From Mangrovimonas sp. TPBH4 (lineage in GTDB: Bacteria > Bacteroidota > Bacteroidia > Flavobacteriales > Flavobacteriaceae), in assembly GCF_001280505.1 (NCBI RefSeq), contig NZ_LBIO01000066.1:1-64000 (forward strand): DNA of 64,000 nt, written 5' to 3'. A program made the translations under genes and the position numbers. Of the stretch, positions 7,947-16,311 are shown one piece after another (the stretch's first letter is position 1; each line of letters begins with the position of its first letter). Below the pieces are notes generated by a model. It made no database searches. It had not been told where the DNA came from and worked only from the letters and a program-made list of their open reading frames with translations.

Positions 7947-10900
7947 ATGTCATCAAACAAGAAATACTGGAAAAGTGTTGAAGAGCTTAACGAGAATAGC
8001 TCTATTGTTGAGACGCTAAAACAAAACGAATTTGTTGAAGAGATTCCAACTGATGAGTTTTTAGGAGATAAGGCCTCCTTGGAGAGTTCTTCTACAACAC
8101 GTCGTGATTTCTTAAAATACGTTGGCTTTAGTACAGCTGCTGCTTCATTGGCAGCCTGTGAAGGGCCGGTAATTAAGTCTATCCCTTATGTAGTGCAACC
8201 AGAGGAAATCGTTCCTGGTGTTGCCAACTACTATGCAACGACTATTGCAGATGGATATGACTTTGCAAGCGTTTTAGTTAAAACCCGTGAAGGTCGTCCA
8301 ATTAAAATCGAAAACAATGCTTTAGCTGCTGTAAATGGTAGTGCCAACGCAAGAGTGAACGCATCTGTTTTAGGATTGTACGATAGTTTAAGGGTGCAAG
8401 GACCAATGAAAGGTGATGCTGCGATCACTTGGAATGAATTTGATGCGCAAACAAATCAAAAACTTAATGAAGTTAAAGCTTCTGGAAAACAAATTGTGTT
8501 ATTGACTCAAACGTTTGCCAGTCCTTCTACTTCTTCGTTGATTGCTGAGTTTGCTGCCAAGTTTGGAAACGTTAAGCACGTGCAATACGATGCGGTTTCT
8601 GAATCTGCGGCATTAGATGCTTACCAAGCTAAATACGGTGAAAGAGGTCTTGCTAACTACGATTTTTCCAAAGCGTCAACTATCGTTTCGATAGGTGCGG
8701 ATTTCTTAGGAGATTGGCAAGGTGGAGGATTTGATTCTGGATATGCTAAAGGACGTGTACCTAACCACGGTAAAATGTCAAGACATATTCAATTTGAATC
8801 TAACATGTCGTTAACTGGTGCCAACGCCGATAAGCGTGTACCATTAACAGCAACACAACAAAAACAAGCTTTAGCAAAACTATATACATTGGTAGTTGGT
8901 GGATCTGTATCTGCAGATTTGCCAGAAGCCGTTGCTCAGGCAGTTGCAAATGCTGCAGCTCAAATTAAGAGCGCTGGTGCTAATGCTGTAGTTGTAACAG
9001 GACTTCAAGATGTAAATGCTCAAACTGTGGTATTGGAAATCAATAGCCACTTGAAGAGTAAAGCATTCGATCCTAAAACAACTATCAAAACTAGACAAGG
9101 TAACGATAAGGCTGTAGCTGCTTTGGTAGCAGATATGAAAGCTGGTAAAGTGGGAGCTATCATCATGAGTGGTGTAAACCCAATGTATAGCTTACCTAAT
9201 GCTGCCGATTTTGCTGAAGGATTAAAACAAACAGATTTGTCAATAGCATTCTCTTTGAAGAAAGATGAAACTTCTGCATTGGCACAATATATCGCTGCAG
9301 CACCTCACTATTTAGAATCTTGGGGTGATGTAGAAATGAAGAAAGGATACTATGGGTTAACACAACCTACTATACGTCCTTTGTTCGACACAAGACAATT
9401 CCAAGAAGCTTTATTGAAGTGGAATGGAAGTGCAACAACTTACCACGACTATATCAAGCAAACTTGGAATACGAGTGTATTAGGAGGAGCTTCTTTCAGT
9501 CAAGCATTGCATGATGGTGTGTTTACTACTAACCACAGTGTTGTAGTGGAAACTCCAGAAGGTGCTCACCATGAGGACAAGACCTTTGTTGGTGGTATCA
9601 TTGAAGATGTTGCTGAAGGATTAGGTCTTAAAAATGAAGAGGAAGGTACTGTAGAAACTACTACAGCTACTTCTGGAGCTGCGGCAGCAAGAGCTTTGGC
9701 AGGTGCCACTTCTCAAGGAATGGAATTGGTGTTCTATTCTAAAACTGGAATGGGAGACGGTCAACAGGCCAACAACCCTTGGTTGCAAGAGTTCCCAGAT
9801 CCTATTTCTCGTGTGTCTTGGGATAACTACCTAACGGTATCCAAGGCAGATGCAGAAAGCTTAAACTTGAAAAACGTACACGTAGCTACCGGAGCTTTAG
9901 ATGGTAGTTATGCCGATGTAACCGTAAACGGAACGACCTTGAAGAATGTTCCTGTGTTGATCCAACCAGGACAGGCTAAAGGAACTGTTGGTTTAGCATT
10001 TGGTTACGGTAGAACTGAAGGATTGAAAGAAGAAATGAAGACAGGTGTTAACGCCTTTACTTTATACCAAGATTTCAATACAGTTCAAAATGTAACGGTT
10101 GCTGCAGCTGCAGGAATGCATGAGTTTGCATGTATCCAGTTGCACAATACCTTGATGGGGCGTGGAGACATTGTTAAGGAAACTACCTTAGAGATTTTCA
10201 ATACTAAAGATAAATCTCATTGGAATGCTATTCCTGTAGTGTCTTTGAACCACGAAGAAACGCCTGTAACATCTCCAGATGTTGATTTATGGGATGAGTT
10301 CGATCGTTCTATAGGTCATCACTTTAACCTTTCTATCGACTTGAACGCTTGTACAGGTTGTGGGGCTTGTGTAATTGCATGTCACGCCGAAAACAACGTT
10401 CCTGTGGTAGGTAAAGAAGAAGTACGTCGTAGCCGTGATATGCACTGGTTACGTATCGATAGATACTATTCTTCTGAGGACTCTTTCGAAGGGGATAATG
10501 AGAAGAAAGACAATATCGCTGGACTTGGAAGTTCATTGACAGGATTTGGAGAAATGGAGCATCCAGCCGACAATCCTCAAGTTGCTTTCCAACCAGTAAT
10601 GTGTCAGCACTGTAACCACGCACCTTGTGAAACTGTATGTCCAGTTGCGGCAACATCACACGGTCGTCAAGGTCAAAACCACATGGCTTATAACCGTTGT
10701 GTTGGTACGCGTTACTGTGCAAACAACTGTCCTTATAAAGTACGTCGATTCAACTGGTTCCTTTACAATGGAAACGATGAATTCGATTATCATATGAATG
10801 ACGATTTAGGTCGTATGGTATTGAACCCAGACGTAGTGGTACGTTCTCGTGGTGTTATGGAAAAATGTTCTATGTGTATCCAAATGACACAAAAAACGGT

Positions 10901-11126
10901 TCTTGACGCTAAACGTGATGGACGTGTGATTAAGGATGGTGAATTCCAAACAGCATGTTCTGCAGCTTGTAGCAGTGGTGCAATGGTATTTGGAGATATC
11001 AATGATAAGGATAGTAAAGTAGCCCACCTTAAAGCGGATAACCGTATGTATCACTTGTTAGAGCACATTGGAACAAAACCAAACGTGATCTACCAAACTA
11101 AGGTGAGAAACACAACAGAAGCATAA
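7947..11126 (+). CDS. actB: Alternative complex III subunit ActB, iron-sulfur protein
   Basis: 1059 residues. A twin-arginine signal (TTRRDFLKYVGF, RR at 52-53) ends in a lipobox-like LAAC with Cys71, so the protein is exported folded and probably lipid-anchored. Residues 75-780 form the molybdopterin-oxidoreductase-like domain, which in ACIII carries no Mo cofactor. From about 802 comes the ferredoxin part with four Cys groups: CTGCGACVIAC, CQHCNHAPCETVC, CVGTRYCANNC and CSMCI plus the late AACSSGA, expected to hold three [4Fe-4S] and one [3Fe-4S] cluster. Electrons pass through it from the quinol site near ActC to ActA. 29 nt after actA. Confidence 0.95.
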   Translation: MSSNKKYWKSVEELNENSSIVETLKQNEFVEEIPTDEFLGDKASLESSSTTRRDFLKYVGFSTAAASLAACEGPVIKSIPYVVQPEEIVPGVANYYATTIADGYDFASVLVKTREGRPIKIENNALAAVNGSANARVNASVLGLYDSLRVQGPMKGDAAITWNEFDAQTNQKLNEVKASGKQIVLLTQTFASPSTSSLIAEFAAKFGNVKHVQYDAVSESAALDAYQAKYGERGLANYDFSKASTIVSIGADFLGDWQGGGFDSGYAKGRVPNHGKMSRHIQFESNMSLTGANADKRVPLTATQQKQALAKLYTLVVGGSVSADLPEAVAQAVANAAAQIKSAGANAVVVTGLQDVNAQTVVLEINSHLKSKAFDPKTTIKTRQGNDKAVAALVADMKAGKVGAIIMSGVNPMYSLPNAADFAEGLKQTDLSIAFSLKKDETSALAQYIAAAPHYLESWGDVEMKKGYYGLTQPTIRPLFDTRQFQEALLKWNGSATTYHDYIKQTWNTSVLGGASFSQALHDGVFTTNHSVVVETPEGAHHEDKTFVGGIIEDVAEGLGLKNEEEGTVETTTATSGAAAARALAGATSQGMELVFYSKTGMGDGQQANNPWLQEFPDPISRVSWDNYLTVSKADAESLNLKNVHVATGALDGSYADVTVNGTTLKNVPVLIQPGQAKGTVGLAFGYGRTEGLKEEMKTGVNAFTLYQDFNTVQNVTVAAAAGMHEFACIQLHNTLMGRGDIVKETTLEIFNTKDKSHWNAIPVVSLNHEETPVTSPDVDLWDEFDRSIGHHFNLSIDLNACTGCGACVIACHAENNVPVVGKEEVRRSRDMHWLRIDRYYSSEDSFEGDNEKKDNIAGLGSSLTGFGEMEHPADNPQVAFQPVMCQHCNHAPCETVCPVAATSHGRQGQNHMAYNRCVGTRYCANNCPYKVRRFNWFLYNGNDEFDYHMNDDLGRMVLNPDVVVRSRGVMEKCSMCIQMTQKTVLDAKRDGRVIKDGEFQTACSAACSSGAMVFGDINDKDSKVAHLKADNRMYHLLEHIGTKPNVIYQTKVRNTTEA

Positions 11127-11159
11127 TAAAACAAACTAAGAAATAATTATAAAAGGATT

Positions 11160-12611
11160 ATGGCGTCTCATTACGAAGCACCTATTAGAAGACCTTTAGT
11201 TACAGGCGAGAAATCATACCACGATGTAACCGTGGATATCGCCAAGCCAATTGAAGGTAAAGCAAACAAACAATGGTGGATAGTTTTTAGTATTTCACTT
11301 GTGGCTTTCCTTTGGGGAATCGGGTGTATTTTATATACAGTATCCACAGGTATCGGTACTTGGGGATTAAACAAAACTGTGGGCTGGGCCTGGGATATTA
11401 CCAACTTCGTTTGGTGGGTAGGTATTGGTCACGCAGGAACTCTGATCTCTGCAGTATTATTGTTATTCCGTCAAAAATGGAGAATGGCAATTAACCGTTC
11501 TGCAGAGGCGATGACTATCTTCTCGGTAGTTCAGGCGGGATTGTTCCCAATTATTCACATGGGACGTCCATGGTTAGGATACTGGGTATTGCCAATCCCA
11601 AACCAATTTGGATCGTTATGGGTTAACTTTAACTCTCCGCTTCTTTGGGACGTATTCGCGATTTCAACGTATTTATCGGTATCATTGGTGTTCTGGTGGA
11701 CTGGTTTATTACCTGACTTCGCAATGATCCGTGACCGTGCGGTGAAGCCTTTCCAAAAGAAAATTTATTCATTATTAAGTTTTGGATGGACAGGTAGAGC
11801 TAAAGACTGGCAACGTTTTGAAGAAGTATCTTTGGTATTGGCTGGTTTGGCAACACCACTTGTACTTTCTGTACACACCATCGTATCGTTTGACTTCGCA
11901 ACATCGGTGATTCCTGGATGGCACACCACCATCTTCCCTCCGTATTTCGTTGCGGGTGCGATTTTCTCTGGATTCGCGATGGTAAATACCCTTCTTATCA
12001 TCATGAGAAAGGTATGTAACCTTGAAGATTATATTACTGTACAGCACATCGAATTGATGAACATCGTAATCATGATTACGGGATCTATCGTTGGTGTGGC
12101 TTATATTACTGAGTTATTTATTGCATGGTACTCTGGAGTTGAGTATGAGCAATATGCCTTCTTGAACAGAGCAACAGGTCCTTACGCTTGGGCGTACTGG
12201 ATGATGATGTCTTGTAACGTATTCTCTCCACAGTTCATGTGGTTCAAGAAACTTAGAACAAGCATCATGTTCTCTTTCTTTATCTCTATTGTGGTGAACA
12301 TAGGAATGTGGTTTGAGCGTTTCGTAATTATCGTGACCTCATTGCACAGAGATTACCTTCCGTCTTCTTGGACGATGTTCTCACCAACATTTGTGGATAT
12401 AGGGATCTTTATCGGAACTATTGGATTCTTCTTTGTATTGTTCTTGTTATACTCTAGAACATTCCCAGTAATTGCACAGGCAGAGGTTAAGACTATCATG
12501 AAGTCATCTGGTGAGCGTTACAAGAAGATAAGAGAAGCAGGTGAAAGCCTAGTAGGAACAGGAGCGGACGCACGTACTTCTGGAAGTCAAGTTAACAACT
12601 CTAAAAACTAA
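11160..12611 (+). CDS. actC: Alternative complex III subunit ActC (NrfD/PsrC family)
   Basis: 483 residues with about ten hydrophobic helices in the NrfD/PsrC pattern, beginning near residue 40 (WWIVFSISLVAFLWGIG). NrfD-like subunits anchor the iron-sulfur subunit and form the menaquinol oxidation site; in ACIII ActC and ActF both have this fold. HMGRPWLGYW near residue 137 matches the family core. A polar tail of about 30 residues ends the protein. It stands 33 nt behind actB and 9 nt before actD. Confidence 0.95.
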   Translation: MASHYEAPIRRPLVTGEKSYHDVTVDIAKPIEGKANKQWWIVFSISLVAFLWGIGCILYTVSTGIGTWGLNKTVGWAWDITNFVWWVGIGHAGTLISAVLLLFRQKWRMAINRSAEAMTIFSVVQAGLFPIIHMGRPWLGYWVLPIPNQFGSLWVNFNSPLLWDVFAISTYLSVSLVFWWTGLLPDFAMIRDRAVKPFQKKIYSLLSFGWTGRAKDWQRFEEVSLVLAGLATPLVLSVHTIVSFDFATSVIPGWHTTIFPPYFVAGAIFSGFAMVNTLLIIMRKVCNLEDYITVQHIELMNIVIMITGSIVGVAYITELFIAWYSGVEYEQYAFLNRATGPYAWAYWMMMSCNVFSPQFMWFKKLRTSIMFSFFISIVVNIGMWFERFVIIVTSLHRDYLPSSWTMFSPTFVDIGIFIGTIGFFFVLFLLYSRTFPVIAQAEVKTIMKSSGERYKKIREAGESLVGTGADARTSGSQVNNSKN

Positions 12612-12620
12612 TTGCAGCAT

Positions 12621-13160
12621 ATGGAATCTTCATCAAAAGTAATTCACGCAATATATACCGACGACGATGTGTTGATGTCGGCAGTGAAGAAGGTAAGAGC
12701 TGAGAAACATCATATAGAAGAAGTTTATACGCCATTTCCGGTTCACGGGCTAGACAAGGCGATGGGATTGGCACCAACACGTATAGCTATTGCAGCTTTT
12801 ATTTACGGATGTATTGGTTTAACGGTAGCCATCACAATGATGAACTTCATCATGATCGAGGACTGGCCACAAAACATTGGTGGTAAACCTAGTTTTAGTT
12901 ATATAGAAAACATGCCTGCATTTGTGCCTATCATGTTTGAGTTGACCGTATTTTTTGCAGCTCACTTAATGGTAATCACGTTTTACCTACGTAGTAGAAT
13001 GTGGCCATTCAAGAACGCTGAGAACCCGGATCCAAGAACTACAGATGACCATTTCTTAATGGAAATCCCAGTTCACGGTAATGAAGCTGAATTGGAGCAA
13101 CTACTTAAGGAAACCGGTGCAGTAGAAATTAATATAGTTAACAAAGACGAAGCACATTAA
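12621..13160 (+). CDS. actD: Alternative complex III subunit ActD (DUF3341)
   Basis: 179 residues. A soluble N-terminal part (HAIYTDDDVLMSAVKKVRA) resembles the DUF3341 fold, followed by the VHGLDKAMGL motif, two membrane helices (about 58-80 and 100-122) and a polar C-terminus. ActD is a structural membrane subunit of ACIII without cofactors. The ATG at 12621 is used, 9 nt after actC; an in-frame TTG at 12612 overlapping nothing functional was rejected. Confidence 0.92.
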   Translation: MESSSKVIHAIYTDDDVLMSAVKKVRAEKHHIEEVYTPFPVHGLDKAMGLAPTRIAIAAFIYGCIGLTVAITMMNFIMIEDWPQNIGGKPSFSYIENMPAFVPIMFELTVFFAAHLMVITFYLRSRMWPFKNAENPDPRTTDDHFLMEIPVHGNEAELEQLLKETGAVEINIVNKDEAH

Positions 13161-13174
13161 TATGAAATGAACAG

Positions 13175-13200
13175 AGCGTTTTGGAAGTTTCTTAAACGCT
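13175..13200 (+). other. Hairpin between actD and actE
   Basis: AGCGTTT (13175-13181) and AAACGCT (13194-13200) form a 7-bp inverted repeat with a 12-nt loop, the only notable structure in the 83-nt actD-actE gap. The downstream TTGTGAGTTG is a poor U tract, so a full terminator is unlikely; a processing or stabilising element is possible. Confidence 0.4.
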
Positions 13201-13243
13201 TTGTGAGTTGCATCTGAGGACAATAAAAAACAGAAATTTACAG

Positions 13244-13801
13244 ATGAAAGGCTTAATAAAAATAACAGTTTTATCAATTATAGCAGTGGCGTTTGTGTCT
13301 TGTCAAAAAGATTCAAGACCAAACTACCAGTTTATGCCAAACATGTACGAGTCGGTAGGATATGAGACCTATTCAGAGTCTGATGCCTTTGCAAACGGAG
13401 TGGAAGCTCAAGTTCCTGCAGAAGGAACCGTGGCAAGAGGGTATTTACCATTCGACTTTGACAATACTGCAGAAGGCTATGCCCTAGCAAAAGCTAATTT
13501 AATGAGTCCTTTGGATTCTACTCAAGTAGATTTGGCTAAAGGAAAAGAACTATACGATATCTACTGCGGAATCTGTCACGGTAATAAAGGAGATGGCCAA
13601 GGGAACTTGGTAAAGCGCGAAAAGATATTGGGTATCCCAAGATATGACGACGCTGGACGTGCCATTACAGATGGGAGTGTATACCACACTATCTATTACG
13701 GTAAAAATGCGATGGGTTCATATGCCAATCAGTTAAGTGAGGAAGAGCGTTGGCATGTGGTTGCTTACGTTATGGACTTAAAAGCGAAATTAGAAAAATA
13801 A
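13244..13801 (+). CDS. actE: Alternative complex III subunit ActE, monoheme cytochrome c lipoprotein
   Basis: 185 residues from the ATG at 13244 (the longer in-frame TTG start at 13208 lacks support). A lipoprotein signal ends LSIIAVAFVSC, lipid-modified Cys20. The mature part begins with the typical ActE stretch YQFMPNMYESVGYETY and carries one class I cytochrome c domain with CGICH in AKGKELYDIYCGICHGN; the likely distal Met lies in NAMGSYANQ. It accepts electrons from ActA or relays them to the oxidase. Sits between actD and actF. Confidence 0.94.
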   Translation: MKGLIKITVLSIIAVAFVSCQKDSRPNYQFMPNMYESVGYETYSESDAFANGVEAQVPAEGTVARGYLPFDFDNTAEGYALAKANLMSPLDSTQVDLAKGKELYDIYCGICHGNKGDGQGNLVKREKILGIPRYDDAGRAITDGSVYHTIYYGKNAMGSYANQLSEEERWHVVAYVMDLKAKLEK

Positions 13802-13825
13802 GATTGATAAAGATTATATAAAGAC

Positions 13826-15187
13826 ATGTATACATTCTCAAATAGATTAAAGACATTCTCTATCGCATTAATGATTATCGGAGCGATAGGAGTTGTTATT
13901 GGTTTTATGACATCTCATAAATCTTTTGAAGAGGTAGAAGCCATAGTTGCTGCTGAAAGTGCCCACCACGGTGGAGGACATGATGCCGAAGCAGCTCATG
14001 TAGCGCCTGCAGCTTCACATGACACACATGCTGCAGCAGGACATGCCGGTGAAGAAGTTCACCATGAAGATGCACACAAAAAGCATATAGAGCATGTGCA
14101 ACACCAAATTGCCAACAGACCTTGGTCTGCACTTTACGTAGCAGCATTCTTCTTTATGATGATAGCACTTGGAGCCTTGGCGTTTTACGCTATCCAGTTT
14201 GCAGCACAAGCAGGATGGTCTCCAGTATTGTTTAGAGTTATGGAAGGTATTACTGCCTATGTATTACCTGGTGCAGTAATAGTGGTATTGATTGGTGTAG
14301 CCTCTGGAACTATTGGTCATTACAATCTATTTGTATGGATGGATCCAGAAGTAGTAGCTCACGATAAATTGATCCAAGGCAAAGCTGGATGGTTGAACAC
14401 TTGGGGCTTCGCTATTAGAGGATTTATTTTTATTGCAGGTTGGTCTTTATACCGTCACTTTGCTCGTAAATTCTCTATCGCTCAAGATAACGCGGATGAT
14501 AACAAAAACTTTAAAAAGTCCTTCCGTATTTCTGCAGCGTTCCTAGTATTCTACATCTACACAGAATCCATGATGTCTTGGGATTGGATTATGAGTGTTG
14601 ACCCTCACTGGTTCTCTACATTATTTGGATGGTATGTGTTTGCAAGTATGTTTGTAAGTGCGATTACTGTAATTGCTATGATTACACTTTATCTTAAAAA
14701 CAAAGGTTTATTACCATTTGTAAATGATAGCCATTTGCATGACTTAGCTAAATTCATGTTCGGTATTTCTATTTTCTGGACCTATTTATGGTTCTCTCAG
14801 TTCATGTTGATTTGGTATTCTAACATTCCAGAAGAGGTAACTTACTTCGTAACGCGTTTAGAAGATTACAAATTACCATTCTTAGGTATGGTTGCCATGA
14901 ACTTCTTGTTCCCATTATTATTGTTAATGAACAGTGATTACAAACGTATTCCTTGGTTTGTTGTTATGGCTGGTGTAGTTATCCTTGCAGGTCACTACCT
15001 AGATATATTCAACATGATCATGCCTGCAACTGTTGGTGACAGATGGTTTATTGGAATTCCAGAAATTGGTTCGGTATTGTTATTTGGTGGATTGTTCATC
15101 TTTGTAGTCTTTACTGCCTTGACAAAAGCACCGTTATTGGCCAAAGGAAATCCATACATTAAAGAAAGTGAACATTTCCATTATTAA
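13826..15187 (+). CDS. actF: Alternative complex III subunit ActF (NrfD-like), with a His-rich insert
   Basis: 453 residues with about ten membrane helices, related to ActC but shorter. The first helix (about 10-28) is followed by a linker at 47-93 (bases 13964-14104) that holds 13 histidines among Ala, Gly, Glu and Asp; the conserved NrfD-like core starts at NRPWSALYVA near residue 97. In ACIII, ActF is the second quinone-subunit-like protein and may take part in proton handling. The His-rich insert lies on one membrane face and may bind metal; this is inference. 24 nt after actE and 28 nt before coxB. Confidence 0.94.
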   Translation: MYTFSNRLKTFSIALMIIGAIGVVIGFMTSHKSFEEVEAIVAAESAHHGGGHDAEAAHVAPAASHDTHAAAGHAGEEVHHEDAHKKHIEHVQHQIANRPWSALYVAAFFFMMIALGALAFYAIQFAAQAGWSPVLFRVMEGITAYVLPGAVIVVLIGVASGTIGHYNLFVWMDPEVVAHDKLIQGKAGWLNTWGFAIRGFIFIAGWSLYRHFARKFSIAQDNADDNKNFKKSFRISAAFLVFYIYTESMMSWDWIMSVDPHWFSTLFGWYVFASMFVSAITVIAMITLYLKNKGLLPFVNDSHLHDLAKFMFGISIFWTYLWFSQFMLIWYSNIPEEVTYFVTRLEDYKLPFLGMVAMNFLFPLLLLMNSDYKRIPWFVVMAGVVILAGHYLDIFNMIMPATVGDRWFIGIPEIGSVLLFGGLFIFVVFTALTKAPLLAKGNPYIKESEHFHY

Positions 15188-15215
15188 TATAACTAAATAA
15201 AGAAGAGAAACGACA

Positions 15216-16286
15216 ATGACTGCTTTTTTAACAATTATAATAGTACTATTTATAGCTATTGCAATTTGGCAAATGGTGAAGATATTTGATTTGGCCCAAG
15301 TGGGTGTATCGAATTCTCAAATTGCCGATGATAAGGACAACAAACTTAATGGCTATTTAATGATAGGTTTCTTAGTCTTCATTTATGTTATAACGATCGT
15401 TAGTATCGTTAAATGGGGAGACTTGCCATTATTGTCCAATTCTGCCTCAGAACACGGACCACAAATCGATAACTTAATGACCATTTCATTGGTAATTATC
15501 TTTATCGTACAAACGATTACTCAGTTCTTACTACACTACTTCGCATTTAAATACAAAGGTGAAAAAGGAAGAAAGGCTTTATTCTATGCCGATAACAACA
15601 AGTTGGAAGCTATCTGGACTATTATTCCTGTAATTACTTTGGCAGGTTTGATTATCTACGGTTTGTTCACTTGGACAAGCATCATGAATGTAGATGAAGA
15701 TGCCGATCCTTTAGTGGTTGAATTGTATGCACAACAGTTTAACTGGAAAGCTCGTTACGCTGGTCAAGACAATGTATTGGGTATGGCTAACGTAAGATTA
15801 ATTGATAACGACCGTGCTAACATCCTTGGTTTGGACGAATCTGATCCAAATGCTCAAGATGATGTGATCACTACAGAATTACACTTACCGGTTGGAAAGC
15901 CTGTATTGTTCAAAATGCGATCTCAGGATGTATTGCACTCAGCATACATGCCACACTTTAGAGCACAAATGAACTGTGTTCCTGGTATGATTACTCAGTT
16001 TGCATTTACTCCAACGATTACGACTGCTGAAATGCGTCAAAACCCAGATATCGTTGATAAAGTGAAAAACATCAATGAGATTAGAACAGAGAAAAGTAAA
16101 GAGTTAGTTGCTGGTGGCGATGAAGCTTTAGATCCTTATGAATTTGATTATTTGTTGTTGTGTAACAAGATTTGTGGAAAATCTCACTACAACATGCAAA
16201 TGAAGATCATTGTGGAAACACAAGAGGAATATGACGCTTGGATTAAGGAGCAAGCAACTTTTAAGAATACTATAACAGCTAACTAA
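15216..16286 (+). CDS. coxB: Cytochrome c oxidase subunit II
   Basis: 356 residues. Three hydrophobic segments (about 1-20, 48-68 and 88-112) are followed by another near 130-150 and the periplasmic cupredoxin domain. The CuA site is visible as the histidine in DVLHSAYMPHF and the C-x3-C-x3-H-x2-M set in LCNKICGKSHYNM near the C-terminus. No heme motif is fused, so this is a caa3-lacking, ACIII-coupled type. It passes electrons from ACIII cytochromes to CoxA. Directly follows actF, suggesting one ACIII-oxidase transcript and supercomplex, as structurally described for Flavobacterium johnsoniae. Confidence 0.95.
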   Translation: MTAFLTIIIVLFIAIAIWQMVKIFDLAQVGVSNSQIADDKDNKLNGYLMIGFLVFIYVITIVSIVKWGDLPLLSNSASEHGPQIDNLMTISLVIIFIVQTITQFLLHYFAFKYKGEKGRKALFYADNNKLEAIWTIIPVITLAGLIIYGLFTWTSIMNVDEDADPLVVELYAQQFNWKARYAGQDNVLGMANVRLIDNDRANILGLDESDPNAQDDVITTELHLPVGKPVLFKMRSQDVLHSAYMPHFRAQMNCVPGMITQFAFTPTITTAEMRQNPDIVDKVKNINEIRTEKSKELVAGGDEALDPYEFDYLLLCNKICGKSHYNMQMKIIVETQEEYDAWIKEQATFKNTITAN

Positions 16287-16311
16287 AAAAAGATTAAAAC
16301 GATATAAGATT

